From: Nereocystis luetkeana
Lineage: Eukaryota > Sar > Phaeophyceae > Laminariales > Laminariaceae
Direction of reading: 5' to 3'
Length of the DNA: 64,000 bases
Assembly: GCA_031213475.1 (NCBI GenBank)
Contig: JARUPZ010000025.1
Span: 6,273,676 to 6,337,675, forward strand
The translations under genes and the position numbers were made by a program. The notes under the pieces are model-generated. The model saw nothing but the letters and a program-made list of their open reading frames with translations, was not told where the DNA came from and searched no databases. Shown here one piece after another: positions 54,188-64,000 of this stretch (positions within the stretch are counted from its first letter, which is position 1; each line of letters opens with the position of its first letter).

Positions 54188-54824
54188 GGCCCAAGGCGAC
54201 CGGCGCGGCCGCCTCCCCTCCCCTTCTCTGCCCTTCTCTCCTCCTTCTCTCCGTCTTCCCTTGTGTGCAGCGGTTTTAAGTCCCACCTCCTCCCGTCTCT
54301 TCCGTCTCCCCCTATCCCCCCTCCCCACCCCTTCCTCCCTTCTTCTCGCCGCCCCCACCCCCTTCCCTGCCCACCTCTCTCCTTGCCCTCCCTCGGTTGG
54401 CCCTGTGTCCCCCTGGCATAGAACGAGGACGGCGTCGGGTTCCGATGTCAACCCCTGACTCTCGAAAAACGTATTTGCGATCCGCACGAAAGAAGCCAAG
54501 ATCAGAGTGTTTTCGTTACGATGTGATACATACTTCGACAAATAATATTCAAGTTTATATGTGGTCATCGGAGGTTATATCTGTACGTACGTATTGAATG
54601 AGACACGCGGTATAACAGAAAAAAGGTGGGAAGTCGTTCAGCTTTCTCCCTCGCTGCCATCGCTCAGTCAAGAGGGTGCACTGCCGCAAGAGGTCTACGA
54701 CAGGACAGGAGAAATGACAACAACAAAACACTACTGCTGTTTCCCTTGCTGTGTCGATTATAGCAAAACACTACTCTCAATTCTTTCGCGTACTGTGACT
54801 TCAGAAAGGTGCCTCTCCAAACGA

Positions 54825-55150
54825 TGAGCGTGACGACTGCACTAGTCGGTGGGGAATTCAGGCAATACTTGGTTAGCGGTGGGGATTCAAGTTCCAAAGC
54901 CGTCTCGGCGTACAAACAGAACGCCTCCGATGTCTATTCGAGCGGGTCGCGAGGACCTCAGAAGATCCCTATTGTATCTGAAACCAAGCCACCAAAGGAT
55001 CTCCCTCCTGGACACCAGCGGATGCTACTATATACGAGAGCTGCCGAAACGCCTCTTTCTTGATGTGTGCAAAACCTTCCCCTCTACTATACCAGACATA
55101 CTTTGCCTGGTAGATGACAAACCATCAGACTATGCCCTTCTTGAGGAGTG
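54825..55150 (+). other. Possible frameshifted gene fragment
   Basis: One frame reads VGGEFRQYLVSGGDSSSKAV ... KPPKDLPPGHQ, and a second continues LPKRLFLDVCKTFPSTIPDI then LCLVDDKPSDYALLEE and a stop. Both halves have protein-like composition, but a frame change near 55020 is needed. I do not recognise the protein. Confidence 0.22.
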
Positions 55151-57030
55151 AAATTCGCCGGCACCCCTATACTGGTAAAACTGCTCCCACCAAGATACGG
55201 GTGGGTGCTGACATTTATCAAACGACCAATCTAGCCTACCAGGTAGGCGTCAGGTACAAGTCTGGACATGCGAGAGTTTTTACAATGCGAGCAGGTATTC
55301 CAACGTGCAGCAAAGATGGGCGGGACTCCTACCCCCCCCTTGCAAAATAATGTGGGCGTAAATTCATCCCAGTGGACACTTTCGACAATGTAACACGCCA
55401 TTTGGCGCCCCGAATTGAGAAGATGATGTGCAGACCGTCCGCTGTCTGCTACATCGTTGAACGTCTCCACACAAGGTAACTGGGTGTGCCACAGGTAGTT
55501 GGCAACGCCTCCGGAGACAGACCGCACGTAACTGAAAGAAGGTAACTGTGTTCACAACAAAGTGACCGCCATCAACCAACTCCAACGCATAGGTATTTGC
55601 CGATGGGTAACTTGGTCCACCAGGGGAGGGAACTGTGCTAACCCCAGAGGTATACTTAATCGCCACCAGTATATCCAAATTATTATTATGCACGCACCAG
55701 ATATATATCTCGTACACGGTAGGTCATTACCTGGAGGTTACTGCGTTTACCGCAGGCGGCTGTCACCCCTGGCGCAAAACCCTGACCCGGGTTTCGAAAG
55801 GGCAGCCCGCGCCTGGCGGTGTTTCTTCGGGCGTATCCCAGCAGTATTTGGTGTTGTCCGGAGGGCCCTCGATCTCGTCGAGGGATGACGATGGTGCTCG
55901 CATTCTTAACGTCGAAGAGATGGCCAATTCCTCCGCAGGTCGTTGTTGCGCCGCGTTTTTCTTTAATTGTCTTGGCGTTTTGGAAGGAGACCAGACTGCT
56001 GCCGCCCGACCGGGGTGCGTACCTGGTTTGCGTGTACATGCATGCAATGCGTGAACAAAGGCCCGTGGAGACAGACAATGGCACCGAAAAAACCCCCCAG
56101 GTATCTCAGGGGTGTCTTGGTTTGGGAGGTTGCCAGACTGCTGCCGTCCGACCTGCGTAAATCGACGCCTGGTGTGTGCGTACAGTAAGTATTGTAAGTT
56201 GTATGCTTGACGGTCAAGGGGAAGGAAAAGGGGGGTGGATACTGTACAACAACTAGGAGAGCGGAACGGGCGAGGCGTCAAGGAAGCTCTGCTCGCTTCT
56301 TGTACGGACATGGTACACGTATCGGTCTCTGACTAAAGTGACAGCTGGGTACCATGGCGTCGAGCTTACAGCTAAGGCGCACACAGCAGATCTTCAAAAG
56401 GAAAATAATGGCTAAACAAGTGGAAACATGATATAAAAAAGACGCACCAAAAAAGCGAAACACTATTAAACAAGTTTCAGCACCGGGGATGCAGGGCTCG
56501 CGACAAGGACACCCCCCGGAGACGTTTGCTGGAGTGTCCTACGTATGCTTAGATTCACCCTTCCATTTGTTTGTGACGCAACATCGGCATCGCAAGCTCA
56601 CCACTGGGTCATAATCGTACTTATGTCGAAATGTAAAGCTCCATAAACTTTGGACAAGCTCCGCGGACTTTGGCTTCGCCCAGAACGGTACTATATATCT
56701 ATCTGGTAAAGTAGTCTGAGTTGGATCGACCCTACATTGATAGCCGTTAGTGGCCGGTTTTTCCCGAGTGATTTCAAGCAAACGCGAGGGAGATGGGACG
56801 CACGTAAGACGTGGGGAAACAAAATCCCAGGAATAGACAAACAAGAGGGCTCGAAGCTACCTTCTTTAGAGAGACGCAGGACACGAGATATAGCCCCCCC
56901 TCTCCGGCATTGGACACGCGACATCTTTCGGCCACAGAGGTTTTTGTGAAGAAACCTGAAACAAAACTGACCCATCGATTGGGCCATTTTCCTGGAATCC
57001 GTCGAGGGTTTTAGAGGTGAGTTGTGAGGC
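55151..57030. other. Region without an identified gene
   Basis: Contains a weak internal duplication: AGACTGCTGCCGCCCGACC at about 55993 and AGACTGCTGCCGTCCGACCT at about 56135, each followed by GCGT. Several short open frames on both strands (for example minus 55763-56311), none with a recognised motif. Confidence 0.5.
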
Positions 57031-57031
57031 G

Positions 57032-57269
57032 TTCTACGGTAGGTAGAGGTTCACCCTAAATTTCCCGAGGCTCCTCACGTGAGGAGCTCCATACCTCGCC
57101 CGGGAACTGACCCCAGCAAAATCAAATTGCTTCCCGATGAAAAATCCCGTGGCCCAAGTATACGAAAACGTCATTTTTCAAAAGACGATCGACGTTACGA
57201 CGATTTTGGGTTAAGGAGGCCCGTCATTCAGAAACAAAAAAGCGGGGATGTGCTACCTCTATCGTAGAA
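57032..57269 (+). mobile_element. Family B MITE, best reference copy
   Basis: TTCTACGGTAGGTAGAGGTT at the left, CTCCTCACGTGAGGAGCTCC inside, GTGCTACCTCTATCGTAGAA at the right; 238 bp. Confidence 0.9.
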
Positions 57270-57344
57270 AGCGTCTTGTGCCAATATCGCTACTACACCA
57301 TATCCAACCATCGTTGAGAACCACGGGTTTGTGCGGATTGGCCT

Positions 57345-57419
57345 GTTAACTCTTTTAGAACAGTCAGGTCTCCAAGTAGTTTGTCTCCGAAACAGGACTG
57401 CAGTCCTAAGAGTGTTAAG
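57345..57419. mobile_element. Family C MITE, shortened
   Basis: GTTAACTCTTTTAGAACAGTC and GACTGCAGTCCTAAGAGTGTTAA; part of the left arm is deleted. Confidence 0.75.
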
Positions 57420-57663
57420 ATTGGTTCAATAAATATACGAAATGCGTTCACGTATTGCGCTGGGCGGGAAATTATTTCGTTTCCAGTGCCCCAGGCCAGC
57501 TAGTACGGGATCGAAAAAAAAGGATAAACCAAGCTTTCCCATTCGTCGTTCAGAAATCCGCGAGCGGTCCTGTCGACGCTGATGGCTCCTTTGTGTACGC
57601 TGACATAAAGAAAAACAACGCGCCTTTTCGCACACGGCACCAACCGCCGCCACCTACCCCTCC

Positions 57664-58116
57664 CTAACCCAGAGCTACGTCGTAAGATGAATCTGAGCCT
57701 TCCATGAGACTCATCCCAAAGTACTGTATAAGGGCTGTGCACGTTTTGCCTTCTGCTGCAAGATTTTCTGACCGGCTGAGAGCCTCAAGTGAGCAAGTAC
57801 CAGTCGGTATCCTTCTATTCAATGCAGATGTTATGAGCCTGGCGAATAGGAACGCATGTTGATCGGGTTGAGCCCCTTGTGTAAGGAGCTCCAAAGGTAG
57901 TAAGCCGCCACCCCTACCCTTTTCCGTGGCATTGCTCGAGTAGGTGCGCGCCTCATTGCCCTGAGGGTCCATGCGGACAATTTTTTGGGTCGTAGATGGA
58001 CCGTGTCTGGGGATCTTCGTTGGGACGCTAGAGACTGATCTCATTTCCGGTTCATCCGCTCCCCCGATGGGAAACGACCTCCTGCTCTGTACGAGTACAC
58101 GACGAAGTCGATACAT
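57664..58116 (-). CDS. Hypothetical ORF, 150 codons
   Basis: An uninterrupted frame from Met to stop, beginning MYRLRRVLVQSRRSF (basic, amphipathic, a possible mitochondrial presequence), then protein-like sequence including GLLPLELLTQGAQPDQHAFL and MSLMEGSDSSYDVALG at the end. No motif recognised. The plus strand also has a 115-codon open frame over half of it. It may be a single-exon gene, an exon, or chance. Confidence 0.22.
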   Translation of the reverse strand: MYRLRRVLVQSRRSFPIGGADEPEMRSVSSVPTKIPRHGPSTTQKIVRMDPQGNEARTYSSNATEKGRGGGLLPLELLTQGAQPDQHAFLFARLITSALNRRIPTGTCSLEALSRSENLAAEGKTCTALIQYFGMSLMEGSDSSYDVALG

Positions 58117-59940
58117 AAACGGACCAGGCTCTCACCCTCCAATCAATACCTCTAGACGCGGACCGCCTACGACCCTCAAACTTGCCACCGACCACTCTCT
58201 TCACGCTTCAGGTTCTTCTGTGGCAACCTGCTCTCTGCGAGACGAGCACTACCTGGCGGCGGTTATAGTGCCGTGTCGAAACGCACGTGTTTTCAGTAGC
58301 CTCTCAGACTGGGTGTAGGGCCGAAAAAAAGACGCCAGAGCCATGGGTGGGTTTCTGCGCGAGAGAGGGAATTCCTCTGTGTGTCACTACCTGTAACGGT
58401 TTTTCCGATCAGGCATTACTCGGTCTCAAAACAAAATAGGCTGTCACTCATTCCTTCACATAAAACGCACCACCCGGTATTCAGTATTCCGCTCTTTTTT
58501 CATTCTTCTGGAGGAAACAAAGTAATCCGATGCGAAACTGTTGCAGAGCTACGCGTACGTACGACATGCATGGGCGGCGGCAGCCTCCATCTGTATTGGG
58601 TGGGGATCTAGCTGCCGTCGAGCCCCCCGTCACAACGTGTAGGGGTGCTGTGTGGACTGTCTCCCGCGAGGAATGCCGTCCGTTGGGTGTAGAACACACT
58701 GCTCGACGAAGCATGCAGCCCGAAGTACCTCGACAACGAAAAACTCTCGATGCCAGGCGATCTGTACACCTGTCGTGCATCGCACGTCGTTGCAACCAAT
58801 GCACCATCGCATGACATGGCTGGTGGAATGATGCACTTCGGAGAAAAAAGAAAGGACTTTCTTTAGCGGAACTGGACCGCCACATTTTCACGAACTCAGA
58901 GAGCAGCAGGTGGGCTCACACGGTCGTCCGTGACGGTCTGCTTTGGCAGTCGGGAGCCAACCTCCATCTGGCCGAAAAATGTCGTTTTAAAGGCATTGCT
59001 CGTGAAAATAATTGGGGCGTACGGCAACCATTCGGATAAAATCGATTTCTGACGTTTTTGGTACGGTAGAGTGATCAGTAGAGTGTCAACAGCTTCCGCC
59101 CGGAGGACTCTACGAGTAGCATCGTAGTTGCTCACCCGCTTGCGCCGGACGTCTGGAGGCCGACGGAGGGAAGTTGTGGCTTCTGCGGCCCCTGTAGGGC
59201 GAGTAGTCTCTTCTTGAACCCTGCACGCACCGCGGTACACAGCACGTCGACATCACAACAAAGTTAGGTAGGGCACACCCACTGCCTGCAATACCAGGCA
59301 ACATAATCTGGCTCGATATTTGCAAGAAACGTGCATCAAAGCCGCATTTTAAATGTAACGAACTGCAACCGGTGCGCAGTGTACACAGGGGAATCTTTGG
59401 GTCCACGCGACCCTGTCTAGCCGGAGGTGCGGTATCGTTCCCTGAGTCCCAGCGCAATGTACAGGCGGCTGACCTCCCGGGAACGCGGTGATGTTGGAGT
59501 TAAGTACGTAGCCTACTTGTCTCTCCCTTAGATGTGTGCCCCAACAAAACTTGATTCACATCTGGAATCTGGTAGTACATGGATGGAATACCTATTAAAT
59601 ATACTACTATTCGATTTGCCACCCGACACTGTGCACAGACCGCAGCGGCAGCGGTTGCCCCTATCTTACCATCTACTGTACACTAAAAGGGGGATTCAGA
59701 ACCCAACTATTTATTACTATTAACACTTCAGCACAGATCTACAACCTCTACGACGATTCCCTACGTTCGTATGCCCCATCTTTTACCTATTATTCCCATC
59801 AATATTATTAAGTCATCCCAGCTATCTATACCAAGGGAGCCAACACAACAACACACACGTGAGGAGTTCAAGCTGCCTTGAGCATCGCCTTATTCTAGGC
59901 ATTCGCCTCCTCTATCGGGAGCCGCCTGGCGTCATGCATT
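58117..59940. other. Region without an identified gene
   Basis: Weak open frames at 58481-58891 and 58896-59240 (minus) are protein-like in composition (for example LPYQKRQKSILSEWLPYAPI), but no family or splice structure is evident. GGCTCTCACCCTCC and ACGACCCTCAAACTTG words (58117-58180) recur in the foldback at 63068-63126. Confidence 0.45.
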
Positions 59941-59950
59941 TCACAAATCT

Positions 59951-60042
59951 CGACCCTTTTAGGACCGCAGTTCCGTTTGTGGGACAAAACATTTGGAATT
60001 AGCGTCGTTTGTCCCGTAAGTAGGACTGCAGTAAAAGGGTCA
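59951..60042. mobile_element. Family C MITE
   Basis: CGACCCTTTTAGGACCGCAG and the inverse GACTGCAGTAAAAGGGTC; inner arms TGGGACAAAACA and CGTTTGTCCCG. Confidence 0.88.
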
Positions 60043-62030
60043 AACAATTAATTACGGTTTCCAGCCAGGAATCCTTTTTCCTGTTCATATATATGGAGCC
60101 GATATGGGTGTTGACACCCACAGCGAAATTTTATTAGAGGGTTGCTTTGCTTATGGTGCTTGTTATTGATGTCGTTGCTTACGGTAGTAAAGCATCTTCA
60201 CTTGCTTATTTTGGTTTGTATTGCGGTTCATATGGAAGACTACATGACTGTCTGGCCTTCTCGTACGCTGTTGCAGTATACAGCAGTTTCAAATCGTAAC
60301 AGAGACGCACGCCACCGCAGATGGGAGTAAACACGTATCCTACTTGCTACCACCAGCTGACTGTTAGTTGACCTGATAGGGATAACCACTCGCATAAACC
60401 GCAATCTCAACATTGCAAGGCGTTTTTATTCGGGAAGGGGATTGGTTTCTTCAACCTTCCCCGCCTGCGAGGAAACGTGCTATTTTACGCCCTAAGCCCC
60501 GAATTCTACAAGAACCGCTACTTGCGGCTGATAACCTTCTCATATAGAACGTAGAACCGCGTAAGAACCGGAACCGGTACCGAATATACCAGGTACATGC
60601 ATATGGCGACATGAGCTTATGTGGCCCTCCTTTACAGGGATAACGCACGCGGTACCATTTCACCCGTTTACAGATGGAACAACCTTTTATACATCCGTAG
60701 CGGGAAGATCTCTTGAAAAATGTACCTCCCCGGTCATGTTCGTTTGTATTGGAGGCCGTTGGAGGAGTGACATTTTTCTAGAAATTCAAACAGCAAATAA
60801 AAGATAACTTTTGGTTTTGTTGAGGGCCTACGGCCGGCGGGAGGAGAACCCACAGGAGAAACTGAAATATCATTATGCCCCCCCCCGTGCCGTCCGACTC
60901 GTTGCATTTGACCATTGTCACTCCGACACAACGTTTCGTTTGTTCGTATCGTCTTCCACACCAACTATCACGCGGTGAGTGGCCGTGGCTGCAATAGTCT
61001 CGTTTGGGTCTTCAAAATTCCCCCGTGGACTCCGAGAGGGTCAACCAAGATGTTACTTCCGAAAGCTTCGCTCGACAGTTTGTTCGCGCTGTGGTCCATC
61101 CACTGCAGCCCAAGCGGCTGGGGGGGTGCTATCAGGGGGTCCTTGAAGCAGCCGAACGGTTGGTTGTGAGGTGGCAAGAAGATGAGGCAGCAAGCAGCTG
61201 AGTAAACAGCGCCGGAAATCCGCCGTGGGTGGCGCCCAAGGGAATGGGGCAACAGGAGGAGTGGAAGGAAACCCGACCAAGGGATTGAGGGGAGCGGGGG
61301 GGACAGGAGGGGTAGAAGGGAAACCGCGGTGGTCGAAAGTAGGAAGGAGATGGCAGGCAGGGTAGCAAGGCACCAGGCCGGCACGTGAGTAGAACAAGTC
61401 TGTGCCTCTCGCGCAGCCCAATCCCGCCACCCAACTGGTGCCGCTTGTTCGAATGTGGTCTTGTTTTTTTGTCTTCTTTCTTTTCGCGCGTGATCCTCTG
61501 TGTGTGGTGTTTGTTGTAATACGGTATCTTCCTTTCTTGTATTATTAAGCCTCATCATGGAAGGAGTCGTGTGGCGTGGGTGAATGACGAGCCTGGCGAG
61601 CCTGCTTTGCTTGTTTCGTCTTGTCTGGCGCCGATAGGCGGGGCATAGTTGACGAACACAGGACGGTGACAGCAGACAGGGTACTAGTAGTAGGGAGAAC
61701 CTGGCTAGCTACTCGTACCACAAACAGCTGCGGCTACCTGGTGGGCGCTTTATGCTTTGGTTCGCTTGTTTTTTTTTCTTTGGTTTCTTGGCTCCTTCTG
61801 TTTACGATATATGCACTGTATGCGCTCTTTTCAAGGGTCTGCCACGTCCCCAGCCGGTAGGCACGACAGTTTTGTCTTTCATTTTTTCTTTTTCTCTTTC
61901 GATTTGTTTTCTAGATTTTCTCTGTTTTTGTTTTGTTTCGTGTTTTTTTGTCTTCTGTTTTTCTTTCTTTCATATAAGTTCTACGTCGTGCCTTTCGTAT
62001 GTTGTGTATTCTTCATATTAATAGTAAACT
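60043..62030. other. Region without an identified gene
   Basis: Unique-looking DNA with T-rich stretches (61740-62000). A minus-strand open frame at 60968-61558 (196 codons, Pro/Leu-rich) has no motif and rests on GGGAAAC-type repeats; I do not call it. Confidence 0.45.
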
Positions 62031-62034
62031 GTTC

Positions 62035-62120
62035 TTTCGATCCGTCGACATCCAGCACCACCAGTGCCCGTGCCGACTCTTAAATCCTAGGGAAACACAA
62101 GTTCTGTGGTCACAAAACTA
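62035..62120 (+). repeat. Dispersed repeat family G
   Basis: GTCGACATCCAGCACCACCA, TGCCCGTGCCGACTCTTAAA, TCCTAGGG..., TTCTGTGGTCAC; 1.7 kb from the related copy at 63750. Confidence 0.75.
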
Positions 62121-62797
62121 CGCCAGAGAAAGAAAACATTTGTGCGTATGTAGTAAACACAGCAGTAGTAGCCAATGTAATGCCAGGGCATCATACTGGG
62201 TATGAACAAAGATGTCGGGAGACAGCCCCATTACTCCTTGACAGGCACCGTCAAGGAAAGCGGTTTGGCAGACAGCCCTGACAGCCAAAACCCGGGGACG
62301 ATAAGAATCCCCCCCGTTTTTGCGGAAACGCCTCAAAATAGTGTCGAATGTAGTGTGTTTTTCTGTATTTTTGTTTTTTTCAGCATATTTTGATACATTT
62401 TCCAGTCCGATCTACAGAAAAATACGACTGAATTGCAGAATCTCGATATTTAAAAATAAGCTCGATATAAAACAAGTAAAACGGCTGCACATAAAAACAA
62501 AAAATAGGGGTTTCCACACGTTTAGTTTGTTTTTCCTGACAGGAGAGGGGTAGGGGACAAACAAATGTCTAGACAGACGGATATTTCTTGACAGAAAGCC
62601 TTGAAAGACAGACAGCTTGACACTTGACATGTCTCCTGACATGTTTGGGTATGACAGGGGCACAACATCCATGCTCTATGAAGAAGAGAAAAGAAAATAA
62701 ACATATCCAGTATGATGACATGGCGTTGCATAATCTACTGCAGTGCTTTGCTTGCCATACACGTAGCAATGGACTGCTTTAAAGTACCTCTGTGGCG

Positions 62798-63395
62798 TAG
62801 TTTTGCGAGGCTGACTCTTATGGGACCAAAAATCAGAAACCAGAACAGGATTTCCCCTTGGGAGTGTTGAAACCCACACAGCCGATGGGAGATATTCTTT
62901 GGTATGCCGCAGCAGGACAAAAGCTGCGCTTTGAACGCACAACACCTACCACCGCCGATGATTCCTCGCCTCGCAGGGCACGAGATGACGTCAAATCTTC
63001 GCCGCCGTATGCTCCACTGCTCTGAGAGTGCTCGCTACCGAGTAAAACACTGGCCAGAAATGGGTCAGGCTCTCACGTCTCGCGCGAGAGCTCCGGCCAC
63101 TCAGCATCAACGACCCTCAAACTTGGTAGCGAGCACTCTCAGAGCAGTGGAGCACACGGCCTCGAAGGTTTGACGTCACCTCGTGCTCTGTGAGGCGAAA
63201 AATCATCGGCGGTGGCAGGTGTTGTATGTTGAAAGTTGAAAGCAAAGTTTTTTTTTTATGTTTGGGGTAGTGATCGGAAATGGCTCACGTCTACCGACGG
63301 CACTACCCTGGGGTTTCTATACGAAGAAAGGAAAATCCTGTTCTGTTTTCTGTTTTCTGTTTTCTGGTCCCATAAGAGTCGGCCTGGCCACACAA
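62798..63395. mobile_element. Foldback element, about 600 bp
   Basis: The outer arms GAGGCTGACTCTTATGGGAC and GTCCCATAAGAGTCGGCCTG, the middle arms CACCTACCACCGCCGATGAT and ATCGGCGGTGGCAGGTG, and the inner arms TCCACTGCTCTGAGAGTGCT / AGCACTCTCAGAGCAGTGGA are all inverted about a centre near 63085, itself the palindrome CTCGCGCGAG. No transposase seen. Confidence 0.88.
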
Positions 63396-63749
63396 CTAAC
63401 TTGTATCTCTTCTAGGATTATTGAAAAATCGGCACGGATACTGGTCGAGCTGAATGCCGAGGGGAAGAAATATCAGTTTAATGTGAAGAATACACATTCA
63501 CACATTGATAGCCGCGGATTTTTGTTTTTCTCAAAGAAAGCAACATTTTCGACCAAACCTACCCCGAAATCACACGAATTTCCCTGAAACACCCCGAGAT
63601 CGGCACTGACTGCTAAGGGCACCCGTACACACATACCAGGTATACTTGATGTTGATTCCCTTTTGTTTCTTCTTTCTTTCCCCTCTTCGTGTTTGTATTT
63701 TTCATATTTATTTTTCGAGTCGACATGTGTTGTGTGTCTTTTTCATGCA

Positions 63750-63840
63750 ACCGTGCTTTCTACCCGTCGACATCCAGCACAACCAGTGTTCGTTCCGATT
63801 CTTCAATCCTAGAGAGTTACAACTTCTGTGGCAAAAACCC
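63750..63840 (+). repeat. Dispersed repeat family G
   Basis: CTTTCTACCCGTCGACATCC, CAGTGTTCGTTCCGATTCTT, CAATCCTAGAGAGTTACAAC, TTCTGTGGC. Confidence 0.75.
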
Positions 63841-64000
63841 ACGATACAGAGATACTACTGGCTGCACATTGTTATGAAGTACAGCGAAGTAGACAGCGCA
63901 ATGCCATGCCATCATACTGGATACGGCAAGCTTGACACAGACGCATCTATGAAAGAGAGACAACAAAGGAAGCAAAAAAAGAAACTGCAGAAAGCAAAAA

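Noticed and set aside
60968..61558. 196-codon minus-strand frame
   Set aside because: Pro/Leu-rich, no motif; arises from GGGAAAC/GGAGGGG repeats. Not called.

Overview
The window looks like repeat-rich nuclear DNA of a eukaryote. Genes are split into short GC-rich exons by GT-AG introns of 0.7 to 9.9 kb, there is a tRNA with a canonical intron, and there are no operons or ribosome-binding sites. Microsatellites, G/C homopolymers and short inverted-repeat elements fill the introns. A large-genome alga, possibly a stramenopile such as a brown alga, would fit, but that is inference from gene style only; no species marker is present.

Left part, 1 to about 39.8 kb, plus strand: 14 exons of one gene for an ATP-grasp ligase-like protein. 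Reading frame and splice phase agree at every junction. The window opens inside the gene. Exons 1-8 carry the end of a pre-ATP-grasp domain, an ATP-grasp catalytic domain and a C-terminal domain (module 1). Exon 9 runs from the end of module 1 into a new Rossmann-like pre-ATP-grasp domain, and exons 9-14 carry most of module 2. The rest of module 2 is not visible; a 100-N assembly gap lies at 40166-40265. Exons make up only about 5% of this span. An intron-containing tRNA-Tyr(GUA) sits inside the 9.9-kb third intron.

Right part, minus strand, 48.4 to about 54.2 kb: a five-exon Mpv17/PMP22-family membrane protein gene, complete at its stop codon, start uncertain. The rest (40.3-48.4 kb and 54.6-64 kb) holds no gene I can name, only repeat elements and a few weak ORFs.

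Repeats: family A is a roughly 110-bp hairpin MITE (about 28 copies) that targets TA and twice inserted into itself at the same internal site. Family B is about 240 bp with TIR TTCTACGATAGAGGT. Family C is about 95 bp with TIR CCCTTTTAGAACCGCAGTCC. Families D and E end in poly-C. Families G and H are dispersed repeats. There are also two large foldbacks, a TIR element at 5.1-5.9 kb, and tandem duplications of 393 and about 630 bp.

The three most unusual signals are: (1) TA-flanked micro-insertions (TA-CAG-TA, TA-CCWGG-TA) inside MITE copies, which look like excision footprints of TA-targeting transposons; (2) decayed copies of exon edges in the introns, with acceptor-side copies always upstream and donor-side copies always downstream of the real exon, suggesting intron growth by boundary duplication; (3) the two-module ATP-grasp gene, whose modules share only some intron positions.
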